Assembly: GCA_964431735.1 (NCBI GenBank)
Contig: CAYSLJ010000134.1
Span: 1-20,016, forward strand
Direction of reading: 5' to 3'
From: CALARM01 sp964431735
Lineage (GTDB): Bacteria > Vulcanimicrobiota > SpSt-956 > JAKJGF01
Length of the DNA stretch: 20,016 nt
Under the pieces are notes generated by a model. It had not been told where the DNA came from. It saw nothing but the letters and a program-made list of their open reading frames with translations, and did no database searches. This document shows, piece by piece, positions 1 to 6,185 of this stretch (its first letter is position 1; each line of letters opens with the position of its first letter). A program made the position numbers and the translations under genes.

Positions 1-50
1 CTCACCCACCGGAAGGGTGTAGAATAAATATTACTTTTCGGATAGGTTCT

Positions 51-180
51 TAGTGTATTTCATAACTTATTAAAATTTAAGTGAATAGTGAATAGTGAGT
101 AGTGAGTAGAATATGGCGATGTTACTCACTATTCACTACTCACTCATTAATGATGAATTGTTATGAAACTAACTATAATA
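51..180. repeat. MITE-like element, copy 1 (GTGAATA heptamer core)
   Basis: The left end TAGTGTATTTCATAAC (51-66) is an imperfect inverted repeat of the right end GTTATGAAACTAACTA (160-175): 13 of 16 positions match. Between them are four direct heptamers (GTGAATA twice, GTGAGTA twice, 81-108) and three reverse-complement heptamers (123-143), which would fold into a long hairpin. The same two ends, with conserved adjoining bases, recur at 13221-13366 around a different heptamer core. No coding capacity, so mobilisation would have to be in trans. No clear target-site duplication is visible. Confidence 0.7.
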
Positions 181-218
181 GTCAGGTCAGTCCGGTATTT
201 TCATTTTACCTGCAGATA

Positions 219-227
219 TGATATAAT
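219..227 (+). promoter_or_regulatory. Extended -10 promoter for def
   Basis: TGATATAAT fits an extended -10 element (TG-N-TATAAT). No good -35 is present at 17 bp. The implied leader is about 105 nt and contains a 7-bp hairpin (AAGCATA at 241-247 with TATGCTT at 257-263) and two heptamers (GTGACCT, GTGTCGG at 266-279). Another TATAAT at 174-179 lies in the right end of the upstream MITE-like element. Confidence 0.45.
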
Positions 228-341
228 AGATTATTGAGTTAAGCATAAATAACATATATGCTTTCGTGACCTGTGTCGGGAGGAAAATGTTTATTACATG
301 CTTATGCTCAGATCAGTAAAAAAATTGGAGATGTGATTAAT

Positions 342-899
342 ATGGCATTAATGAAAATAAGAATAGATGAAGACCCTGTTCTGAGAAAAAAAGCAAAAGA
401 AATAAAAAATATAGATGAGAATATAAAAAAACTGATAGAAAATATGGCTGAAACTATGTATGACGCCCCCGGTGTAGGCCTTGCTGCACCGCAGGTCGGA
501 GTATCTAAAAGGCTTGTAATGGTTGATGTCGGCGATGGCCAGGGGCTCCAGGTTTTCATCAATCCGAAGATAATAAAAAAAGAAGGTGAACTGGAAGATG
601 GCCTTGAAGGGTGTCTCAGCGTTCCCGGTATATGGGGAGATGTAAAAAGACAGCTTGAAAAAATTACCGTTAAAGCAATTAACCGTAAAGGCAAAGGTAT
701 AACAATCGATGCATCGGGATTCAGAGCCAGAGCGATTCAACATGAACTGGACCATCTTGACGGCATACTTTTTACCGATAAAGCTACAAATCTTCGCAGC
801 AGAGAAGAGATAGAAGAAGAAATAGAAGAAAAACAGAAAAATAACAATCTTTCTTCTTTAATAGAGGAAATAAAAGAAAAAAGACTTACTTTATCATAA
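342..899 (+). CDS. def: Peptide deformylase
   Basis: Removes the N-formyl group from the initiator methionine of nascent proteins in the cytoplasm. All three family motifs are present: GVGLAAPQVG (residues 44-53), EGCLS with the metal-ligand Cys91, and QHELDH with His134, Glu135 (catalytic) and His138. The length of 185 aa is normal. The ATG at 342 is preferred over an in-frame GTG at 273 because GGAG at 327-330 precedes it and the extra 23 residues look unlike the family; ATG at 351 is an alternative. The C-terminus is a charged Glu/Lys-rich tail, common in this family. It lies upstream of fmt and rsmB, the usual functional neighbours, but 397 bp of repeat-rich DNA separates it from fmt. Confidence 0.97.
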   Translation: MALMKIRIDEDPVLRKKAKEIKNIDENIKKLIENMAETMYDAPGVGLAAPQVGVSKRLVMVDVGDGQGLQVFINPKIIKKEGELEDGLEGCLSVPGIWGDVKRQLEKITVKAINRKGKGITIDASGFRARAIQHELDHLDGILFTDKATNLRSREEIEEEIEEKQKNNNLSSLIEEIKEKRLTLS

Positions 900-1296
900 A
901 TACTCACAGCAGCAAAGATTTCGTTACCTGTCAGCCGTAACGTATAATTTGCTACTAAGGGGTTGTCAAGAAATAACCCAATCATATTTACGTCTATATC
1001 GTGACGCGTAACGCGAGGATGATAACCGTTCTAATAATTTGCCAGGGTTATTTTCTTACAGTCTCTAACCTGACAATATTACATTTAATAGATTAGCAAT
1101 CAGCAAGCTGTTAGTTTTCAGTTAATAATTAAAGGTAATCTCTAACAGCTCTTTTATCAAAGCAGGTAATATGACAATGTCAGGTTAATAAAAGGTAAAA
1201 AAAGTCCTTATCAAGGGACTTTATTTTGTATAAAACATATGTGACTGTGACTGAACTGTTATCTGCTCACTGTTCACTGCCAGGGGGTGTAACTGA
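900..1296. repeat. Repeat-rich def-fmt gap with nested inverted repeat
   Basis: No gene is supported here. Heptamer units occur at 923-943 (GTTACCT, GTCAGCC, GTAACGT), 1001-1014 (GTGACGC, GTAACGC) and 1264-1277 (TGCTCAC, TGTTCAC). A nested inverted repeat spans 1066-1187: the outer arms begin TAACCTGACA and end TGTCAGGTTA, and a perfect 9-bp inner pair AGCTGTTAG (1106-1114) and CTAACAGCT (1142-1150) lies inside. It may be a degraded non-autonomous element or a structured RNA leader for fmt. Confidence 0.55.
1201..1230. terminator. Hairpin terminator candidate between def and fmt
   Basis: AAAGTCC (1201-1207) pairs with GGACTTT (1216-1222), with an A-run before and a T-rich stretch (ATTTTGT) after. 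It would act on transcripts from the left. It is about 300 bp beyond def and 75 bp before fmt, so it may insulate fmt rather than end def. Confidence 0.5.
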
Positions 1297-2253
1297 TTGA
1301 ATATTTTTTTTATGGGAACTCCTGAATTCGGAGTTAAATCACTGGAAGTTCTGGCGAAATCACGCCATAAGATAGTTGGAGTTGTAACAAATCCCGATCG
1401 TCCCAGCGGAAGGGGAAATAAGATTATATTTTCTCCCATAAAACAGAAAGCTATAGAATTAAATATTCCTGTTTTTCAGCCTGAAAAAATTAATACGCCG
1501 GAATTCAAGGCAATTCTTGACAGTTTAAAACCTGATTTACTTATAACTGTATGCTGTTCTCACTATATAACAAAATGGATAAGAGAATATCCGAAATTCG
1601 GAAGCATAAATCTTCACCCTTCCCTGCTGCCTCTCTACAGGGGTACATCGCCCATTATAGAACCTATTATCAAAGGTGATAAAACAAGCGGTATAACTAC
1701 GTTTTATCTTGATAAAGGGTGGGATACAGGCGATATGATTATCCAGAGGGAAATACCGATAGAACCGAAAGAAACAGGAGGAAGTCTCCATGATAAGCTT
1801 TCTTTAGTCGGCAGTGAAATACTTCTGGAAACAGTTAACATGATAGAAGAAGGGAAGGTAGTACGTACGGGGCAAAACCATGACATAGCCTGTTACACAG
1901 ACAAAATATTCCCGTGTAACGGAGAAATTGAATGGAACGCTTCCTCAGATGAAATAGAAAGAAAAATCAGGGCTTTCACCCCTTTCCCCGGCACCTATAC
2001 CTACTATAAAGGTGAAAAGGTAAAGATATGGGAAGCAAATACAGGAGGAGAATATCATGGCACACCGGGTATTGTATTACATGCCGGCGAAAAGGAAGGA
2101 CTTATTATCGGGACAGGTAATGGTCTTCTGGAAATTGTTACTCTCCAGATGCCTTCCAGAAAAAAGACAGGTTCAAGGGAATTTTTAAGAGGTTACAAAA
2201 TAGATGAAGGAGAAGTTTTAGGCAAAAAACCGGATGAAACAATTCAGGAATAA
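1297..2253 (+). CDS. fmt: Methionyl-tRNA formyltransferase
   Basis: Transfers a formyl group from 10-formyl-tetrahydrofolate to initiator Met-tRNA. The N-terminus NIFFMGTPEF is typical. The catalytic triad is visible as Asn105 and His107 in NLHPSLLP and Asp143 in WDTGD, matching the positions known for E. coli Fmt (Asn106, His108, Asp144). The C-terminal tRNA-binding domain follows from about residue 200. The 318-aa length is normal. The start is TTG at 1297 with a GGGGG purine run 8-9 nt upstream; no in-frame ATG would retain the first beta strand. It overlaps rsmB by 20 nt, indicating translational coupling. Confidence 0.96.
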   Translation: MNIFFMGTPEFGVKSLEVLAKSRHKIVGVVTNPDRPSGRGNKIIFSPIKQKAIELNIPVFQPEKINTPEFKAILDSLKPDLLITVCCSHYITKWIREYPKFGSINLHPSLLPLYRGTSPIIEPIIKGDKTSGITTFYLDKGWDTGDMIIQREIPIEPKETGGSLHDKLSLVGSEILLETVNMIEEGKVVRTGQNHDIACYTDKIFPCNGEIEWNASSDEIERKIRAFTPFPGTYTYYKGEKVKIWEANTGGEYHGTPGIVLHAGEKEGLIIGTGNGLLEIVTLQMPSRKKTGSREFLRGYKIDEGEVLGKKPDETIQE

Positions 2254-3562
2254 TAACCCCAGATATGTAGCTTTTGAAATTTTACAGAGTAAAAAATCTC
2301 AGAATAATCTTGCCGTTACTTTAAATAAATGTAACCTTTCGGCCCAGGACAGGGCTCTTGTCACACAGCTTGTACAGGGAATAAATCGCCGGCAACTGTT
2401 CCTGGACCGGGTCATTTCACTTACATCTTCATGCCAGAAAATTGAAAGAGGAGTAAAAATCCTGCTTTATCTGGGAGCCTATCAACTTCTGTGTCTGGAT
2501 AAAATTCCTCCTTATGCTGCCATATCGGAGACAGTAGAAATAGGAAAATCTCTTTTTAAACCGCACATTGTTAAATATATAAACGGAGTTCTCCGTTCTG
2601 TAGAAAGAAAAAAACATTCACTGATGGAAAAGCCGGACACAGGAAATGATATAAAGGATATGTCTGTCTACTACTCACACCCTGAATGGATGATAAAAAG
2701 ATGGATAGAAAAATGGGGGAAAGATTTTACCGGAGAAATCTGTAAATTTAACAACAATCCTCCCCCTGTTACAATAAGAATAAATACACTTAAAACAAAT
2801 AGAGAAGAACTATCGGAAAAGCTTAAAAAAGAAGGATTACACACAAAACCTCTCACCTTTATACCTGAAGGCCTTCAAATACTGGAAAATGTCAGATTGG
2901 AAAACCTTAATTGTTATAAAGACGGTTTTTTCACTATTCAGGGAGAATCATCTATGTTTCCAGCTAAATGTCTGGCTCCCAAACAGGGAGATACTGTTCT
3001 GGATTTATGTGCCGCTCCCGGTAACAAAACTACCCATGCAGGAGAATTAATGAATAATAGAGGGAAAATACTTGCAGTGGACATATCAGAAAAAAGGCTT
3101 AAAACACTGAATTCCAGTTGTATTCGTCTGGGTATAAATATTGTTCACACAATGGTTTCGGATGTAATGGCTCTCAGGGGCAATCTGGAAGAATATTTTG
3201 ACAGAGTATTGCTCGACGGGCCATGTTCAGGCACAGGAGTTCTCGCAAGACATTCAGATAGCAGATGGAACAGAGATATAAATGATATAGAAAGACTTGC
3301 CATTGTTCAGAAAAACATGATAGACGAAGCTTCCCGTTTTGTAAAACCGGGAGGTTCTATGGTATACAGTGTGTGTTCCATAGAGCCGGAAGAAGGTGAG
3401 GAAATTATAAAAAATTTTCTGGAAACTCATAAAGATTTTATAGCTGAAAATCCTTTTCCTGACATAGAAAACAGAAGTTCTAACGGTATTCTTCTTCTCC
3501 CTCCACTCCATGGCACAGAAGGCTTTTTTATAGCAAAATTCAGAAGAAATTCGGCTGTGTAA
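2234..3562 (+). CDS. rsmB: 16S rRNA (cytosine-5)-methyltransferase RsmB
   Basis: SAM-dependent m5C methyltransferase acting on 16S rRNA (C967 in E. coli numbering). The N-terminal NusB-like helical domain occupies about residues 1-140. A Rossmann methyltransferase domain follows, with SAM motif I DLCAAPGNKTTH (from Asp257), the proline-cysteine motif DGPCSGTGVLARH (Cys331) and the nucleophile motif SVCSIEPEE (Cys381). Both cysteines needed for m5C chemistry are present. The length of 442 aa is typical. The ATG at 2234 lies inside the fmt 3' end, so the two genes are co-translated. Convergent with the Fe-S scaffold gene; the hairpin at 3601-3636 lies between them. Confidence 0.95.
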   Translation: MKQFRNNNPRYVAFEILQSKKSQNNLAVTLNKCNLSAQDRALVTQLVQGINRRQLFLDRVISLTSSCQKIERGVKILLYLGAYQLLCLDKIPPYAAISETVEIGKSLFKPHIVKYINGVLRSVERKKHSLMEKPDTGNDIKDMSVYYSHPEWMIKRWIEKWGKDFTGEICKFNNNPPPVTIRINTLKTNREELSEKLKKEGLHTKPLTFIPEGLQILENVRLENLNCYKDGFFTIQGESSMFPAKCLAPKQGDTVLDLCAAPGNKTTHAGELMNNRGKILAVDISEKRLKTLNSSCIRLGINIVHTMVSDVMALRGNLEEYFDRVLLDGPCSGTGVLARHSDSRWNRDINDIERLAIVQKNMIDEASRFVKPGGSMVYSVCSIEPEEGEEIIKNFLETHKDFIAENPFPDIENRSSNGILLLPPLHGTEGFFIAKFRRNSAV

Positions 3563-3600
3563 TAAATTTTGTGTAACAATCAGTAACCTAATGTTTATTT

Positions 3601-3636
3601 ATCGTGACCCGTAACGAGTTCGTTACGGGTTACGAT
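3601..3636. terminator. 17-bp heptamer hairpin between convergent genes
   Basis: ATCGTGACCCGTAACGA (3601-3617) and TCGTTACGGGTTACGAT (3620-3636) form a near-perfect 17-bp stem (one G-T pair) with a 2-nt gap at the apex. The arms consist of heptamers GTGACCC and GTAACGA. It is followed by ATTATTTT on the + side and ends 2 bp from the minus-strand stop codon at 3638. It could serve as a bidirectional terminator, but the sequence belongs to the dispersed heptamer family. Confidence 0.6.
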
Positions 3637-3637
3637 A

Positions 3638-3865
3638 TTATTTTACGTTTACCAGTTCTTTAAATCCGGGTACTGATTCCCTGAGAACTTTTTCAACGCC
3701 GAACTGTAAAGTCATAGCTGCCATAGGACATCCTGAGCATGCTCCCTGAAGTTTAACCTTTACCACTCCATCTGCACTTACATCGATTAGTTCTATATCA
3801 CCGCCGTCAGCCTGAAGTCCCGGTCGTATCTTCTCACTTATTACTTTTTCTATTGTTTCTCTCAT
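3638..3865 (-). CDS. NifU-like (Nfu) Fe-S cluster scaffold domain protein
   Basis: A 75-aa protein consisting only of the NifU C-terminal domain, which assembles or carries [4Fe-4S]/[2Fe-2S] clusters for delivery to apo-proteins. The signature is GACSGCP with Cys43 and Cys46, preceded by the conserved IRPGLQADGGDIEL segment (residues 13-26). Full length for the stand-alone class. The ATG at 3865 has AAAGGGAAA about 6 nt upstream. The next minus-strand gene upstream is an FmdB-like zinc ribbon 120 bp away, so cotranscription is possible but unproven. Confidence 0.93.
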   Translation of the reverse strand: MRETIEKVISEKIRPGLQADGGDIELIDVSADGVVKVKLQGACSGCPMAAMTLQFGVEKVLRESVPGFKELVNVK

Positions 3866-3985
3866 ATCATTTCCCTTTCTTTATAAATATATAGAAGTGA
3901 ACAAATTGACTGTATCGTAAATTTCATACAAACTATTTTAGAAGCCTTATTTCATGATGAATTTGCATAATTTACACAGAACTGC

Positions 3986-4222
3986 CTATGAGCATGTAGA
4001 ACAGCTTCCACCGCTGCAGGAAGAACATTTGCTTTTTGATGCAGCAGCAGAAGCAAATTCACCATTTCCTCCTTTTGAAGATACGGCAAAGGTAGAAAAT
4101 TTCCTCATAAGAGTTTTCTGATTACATTCAGGACACTCCAGGTTTTCTGCTTTTGTCCCGAAAGGATAAAGGCCGTCAAATATATGTGAACAATTTTTAC
4201 AGCTAAACTCATAAACAGGCAT
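3986..4222 (-). CDS. FmdB-type zinc ribbon protein
   Basis: A 78-aa protein starting MPVYEFSCKNC, the standard opening of the FmdB putative regulatory family. Two CxxC knuckles (CKNC near residue 9 and CPEC near residue 31) would bind one zinc. The tail is Ser/Gly/Cys-rich (KCSSCSGGSCSTCS), also usual in this family. The in-frame GTG at 4231 overlaps the SD site; ATG at 4222, with AAGGAG ending 8-9 nt upstream, is the better start. The family's biochemical role is not firmly established; a nucleic-acid-binding or regulatory function is assumed. Confidence 0.88.
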   Translation of the reverse strand: MPVYEFSCKNCSHIFDGLYPFGTKAENLECPECNQKTLMRKFSTFAVSSKGGNGEFASAAASKSKCSSCSGGSCSTCS

Positions 4223-4389
4223 ATATATCACTCCTTATTATTATTTATTCGTATATACCTGTCAAAATCCTTCAATACTGATAATAATAATATACTCCTT
4301 TACACAGGTAAATACATGTGAAATTTCAATGATGCAATTATCGATACAACAAATATAGTGACAGATAGTATGATACAAATTTAACCACA

Positions 4390-4581
4390 CTATAAAATAG
4401 AAGAATCTCCCTTTAACAATTCACAGAGAGCCTGAATAGGGTCATCTGAAAGTGGTTCAATGATAATCTTTCCGTCTTCTATATACATACATAATTTCAT
4501 ATGTGGCTGTAATTTTAATGCTGTTCTGAATGCAGAAGGTATTGTTATCTGTCCTTCTTCATTAATTCTTACAATTTTCAC
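4390..4581 (-). CDS. AbrB/SpoVT-type antitoxin-like protein
   Basis: A 63-aa protein with a swapped-hairpin AbrB DNA-binding domain: KIVRINEEGQITIPSAFR then LKLQPHMKL. The C-terminal tail DDPIQALCELLKGDSSIL resembles antitoxin tails that cap PIN toxins in VapBC-like pairs. It starts with GTG at 4581, overlapping the upstream methyltransferase stop by 4 nt (GTGA), with GGAG 9-10 nt upstream. No toxin follows: the 167 bp to the next gene contain no PIN-like frame. It is therefore an orphan antitoxin or a repurposed autoregulator coupled to the methyltransferase. Confidence 0.8.
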   Translation of the reverse strand: MKIVRINEEGQITIPSAFRTALKLQPHMKLCMYIEDGKIIIEPLSDDPIQALCELLKGDSSIL

Positions 4582-5237
4582 TTTATTTTCTCCATATAAT
4601 CACAAAATATGAATCTATCATCTTCATCTTTTTTTTTCATAAGACACCAGGACATTTCGACAGGCCATTTATTTCCTCTTCCCACATAATCATTAATCTC
4701 ACAGAAAGAAAAAAACTGCTTAAAAATATCCCTTATATCTTTCCTGTAAAGCGTTTGTCCGCTTCCGCCTGACTTATAATAACCTTCACTGAAAAATCGT
4801 ATCAGAAAAGTGCCTCCTTTTTTCAAAACCCTGGTGACTTCATAAGAATAAATTCTTCTTGATTTTTTTTCAATATGATGAAAACATCCTCTATCATTTA
4901 TAAAGTCAAAGGTTTCATTACGGAAAGGAAGGGAGAGAACATTTCCGACACATAGATTGATAATTTTTTTTCTTAACTTTGCTTTTTCAAGGGCAGAAGT
5001 ACTTATATCTATTCCTGTTACTTCAAAACCTCTGCTTTCAAGGTATATAAGATCTGTACAGAGACCGCACCCTGTATCCAGAGTTATCCCTTTTTTTATA
5101 AAACCTTCATCTATCAACGTTTTTAATATATTCTCTTCTTCACCGGATTCCCAGGGAGGATAACCCTTTAACTCCCTGTATATATTCTCCCAGTTTACTA
5201 TGGGAGTATTATTTTGATTTTTATATGAAAATGCCAT
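4578..5237 (-). CDS. Class I SAM-dependent methyltransferase
   Basis: A 219-aa protein with a Rossmann methyltransferase core. Motif I is LDTGCGLCTDLIYL (about residues 53-66), the acidic SAM-ribose loop is TGIDIS, and motif IV is DFINDRGCFHH; a C-terminal beta strand region follows RVLKKGGTFLIRFFSEG. It resembles small-molecule methyltransferases of the Methyltransf_25/TehB-thiopurine type, but the substrate cannot be read from sequence. No SD precedes the ATG at 5237, and a TATAAT sits only 11 nt upstream, so the mRNA may be nearly leaderless. It overlaps the AbrB-like gene by 4 nt, forming a two-gene operon. Confidence 0.87.
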   Translation of the reverse strand: MAFSYKNQNNTPIVNWENIYRELKGYPPWESGEEENILKTLIDEGFIKKGITLDTGCGLCTDLIYLESRGFEVTGIDISTSALEKAKLRKKIINLCVGNVLSLPFRNETFDFINDRGCFHHIEKKSRRIYSYEVTRVLKKGGTFLIRFFSEGYYKSGGSGQTLYRKDIRDIFKQFFSFCEINDYVGRGNKWPVEMSWCLMKKKDEDDRFIFCDYMEKIK

Positions 5238-5248
5238 ATATATATACT

Positions 5249-5254
5249 ATTATA
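5249..5254 (-). promoter_or_regulatory. -10 box of methyltransferase-AbrB operon
   Basis: TATAAT on the minus strand ends 11 nt before the ATG at 5237. The -35 region is poor. Transcription from it would start about 4-5 nt before the start codon. A 9-bp inverted repeat (AAAAATCTT at 5260-5268, AAGATTTTT at 5276-5284) lies immediately upstream. Confidence 0.4.
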
Positions 5255-5335
5255 GCAGAAAAAATCTTCAAAAAAAAGATTTTTACAGGAGATTAAAAAT
5301 TATTATGAAATACACTGCAGCATGGTTTTATAAAT

Positions 5336-5387
5336 TTGACTTTTTTTTTATTTTATAGTATCATAATTACGTAATCCGTATTACGGA
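5336..5387 (+). promoter_or_regulatory. Promoter and palindromic operator of RHH/PIN TA pair
   Basis: TTGACT (5336-5341) and TATCAT (5359-5364) are 17 bp apart. Directly downstream are two abutting perfect palindromes, ATTACGTAAT (5366-5375) and CCGTATTACGG (5376-5386), containing a direct repeat of ATTACG. They cover the expected transcription start, the normal place for autorepression by a ribbon-helix-helix antitoxin. GGAGGG at 5394-5399 is the SD for the antitoxin ATG. Confidence 0.6.
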
Positions 5388-5404
5388 CAAAATGGAGGGT
5401 TAAC

Positions 5405-5668
5405 ATGAACGATAAATATTCCAGACGACTGGAAATACGTATAGACGGAGAGCGCTTTGCCCTTTTGAGACAGAAAGCAAAAGAGACGCGTAAATCTATA
5501 GCGGAACTCATAAGAGAGGCTATAGACAAACAGTACAAATGGGCATCAATATCAAGAAAACTTCATGCTTTAGAGAAATTAAAAGAAATAAGTGTACCGA
5601 TAACAAACTGGTCAGAGCTGAAAGAAGATGTAGAGGAGGAAATCCTATTAAAGAACGAGTCTTTATAA
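5405..5668 (+). CDS. RHH-type antitoxin (VapB-like)
   Basis: An 87-aa protein. The N-terminal pattern RRLEIRIDGERFALLRQKAK-ETRKSIAELIREAID is a ribbon-helix-helix: a short basic strand followed by two helices, about residues 7-42. The acidic C-terminal part (NWSELKEDVEEEILLKNESL) would wrap the toxin. The ATG at 5405 has GGAGGG about 6 nt upstream. The downstream PIN toxin frame begins within this gene's last 22 nt, so the pair is translationally coupled. The twin palindromes upstream are the probable binding site of this protein. Confidence 0.85.
   Translation: MNDKYSRRLEIRIDGERFALLRQKAKETRKSIAELIREAIDKQYKWASISRKLHALEKLKEISVPITNWSELKEDVEEEILLKNESL
5634..5649 (+). promoter_or_regulatory. SD and ATT start of PIN toxin
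   Basis: AGGAGG (5634-5639), a perfect SD core, is followed after 7 nt by ATT (5647-5649) in the PIN frame. No ATG, GTG or TTG occurs in that frame between this SD and the conserved strand VFINTDILLY. The nearest upstream ATG in frame (5539) would add 36 residues with no PIN character, read through the antitoxin's coding region in another frame. Confidence 0.6.
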
Positions 5669-6102
5669 ATACGGACATACTTTTATATTCGGTAAGTGAA
5701 AATAATAACTATAAAAATGCCTGTCTTAAAGTGCTTCAATCGGTGGTGAACGAAGATATGGAAGGGGTAACGGATGCTCTTGTACTTCAGGAACTTCTCT
5801 ATAGTTTGAAGAAAACAACAGGTCTTAAAAAGAGCCTTGAAGTGTTTGATTCACTTGGCTGTATAATATCTGAAATACTGAATATAACGGCAGAAGATGT
5901 TTTTATGTCCAGAGATCTGTCAGAAAAGTATACAGGTTCAGGCGGAAGGGATTTGCTTCATCTGTCCGTCATGATTAATAACGAAATAAATACTTTATAT
6001 ACCCTGGATAATGCTTTCACCGTTTTCACCGAATTATCATGTGTTAATCCTCTGACTTTTTTTGAGAAAGGAGGCCGGGGAAAAAAACATTTTAACCCGT
6101 GA
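5647..6102 (+). CDS. PIN-domain toxin (VapC-like RNase)
   Basis: About 151 aa, with the four acidic positions of a PIN nuclease: Asp10 (FINTDILLYS), Glu49 (VLQELLYS), Asp102 (GGRDLLHLS) and Asp121 (YTLDNAF). The family cleaves RNA, often tRNA or rRNA, in a Mg2+-dependent way and is held inactive by the antitoxin. The probable start is ATT, placed 7 nt after a perfect AGGAGG inside the antitoxin gene; the longer reading from ATG 5539 adds a stretch unlike any PIN N-terminus. The last codons and TGA stop lie at the edge of a heptamer repeat (GTGACGG), so the Asn-Pro tail may have been altered by repeat insertion. Confidence 0.83.
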   Translation: MKERVFINTDILLYSVSENNNYKNACLKVLQSVVNEDMEGVTDALVLQELLYSLKKTTGLKKSLEVFDSLGCIISEILNITAEDVFMSRDLSEKYTGSGGRDLLHLSVMINNEINTLYTLDNAFTVFTELSCVNPLTFFEKGGRGKKHFNP

Positions 6103-6112
6103 CGGGTAGCGT
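6099..6112. repeat. Heptamer repeat at PIN toxin stop
   Basis: GTGACGG and GTAGCGT in tandem. The PIN gene's TGA (6100-6102) is within the first unit. Confidence 0.55.
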
Positions 6113-6149
6113 AAAAATTACTTATGCAGTCAAAAAATAAAAAATATTA

Positions 6150-6155
6150 TATAAT
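6150..6155 (+). promoter_or_regulatory. -10 box upstream of Met/Gln-rich protein gene
   Basis: TATAAT, with only a weak -35. It predicts a leader of about 24 nt before the ATG at 6186, which contains an AAGGTGG SD. Confidence 0.4.
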
Positions 6156-6185
6156 AAATTTAATAAAAGAAAGGTGGTCAGGTAT

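Noticed and set aside
81..143. CRISPR-like array
   Set aside because: Units are 7 nt with no spacers, and no cas genes are present; the same holds for the other heptamer arrays.
1018..1095. 25-codon open frame in the def-fmt gap
   Set aside because: No SD, overlaps the inverted repeat, and no recognisable protein features.
4232..4389. Possible PIN toxin remnant or small membrane peptide downstream of the AbrB-like gene (minus strand)
   Set aside because: Translations show no PIN motif, and the hydrophobic frame lacks a start codon and SD.
5539..5646. N-terminal extension of the PIN toxin from ATG 5539
   Set aside because: It reads the antitoxin coding DNA out of frame, has no PIN character and no SD; ATT 5647 after AGGAGG is better.
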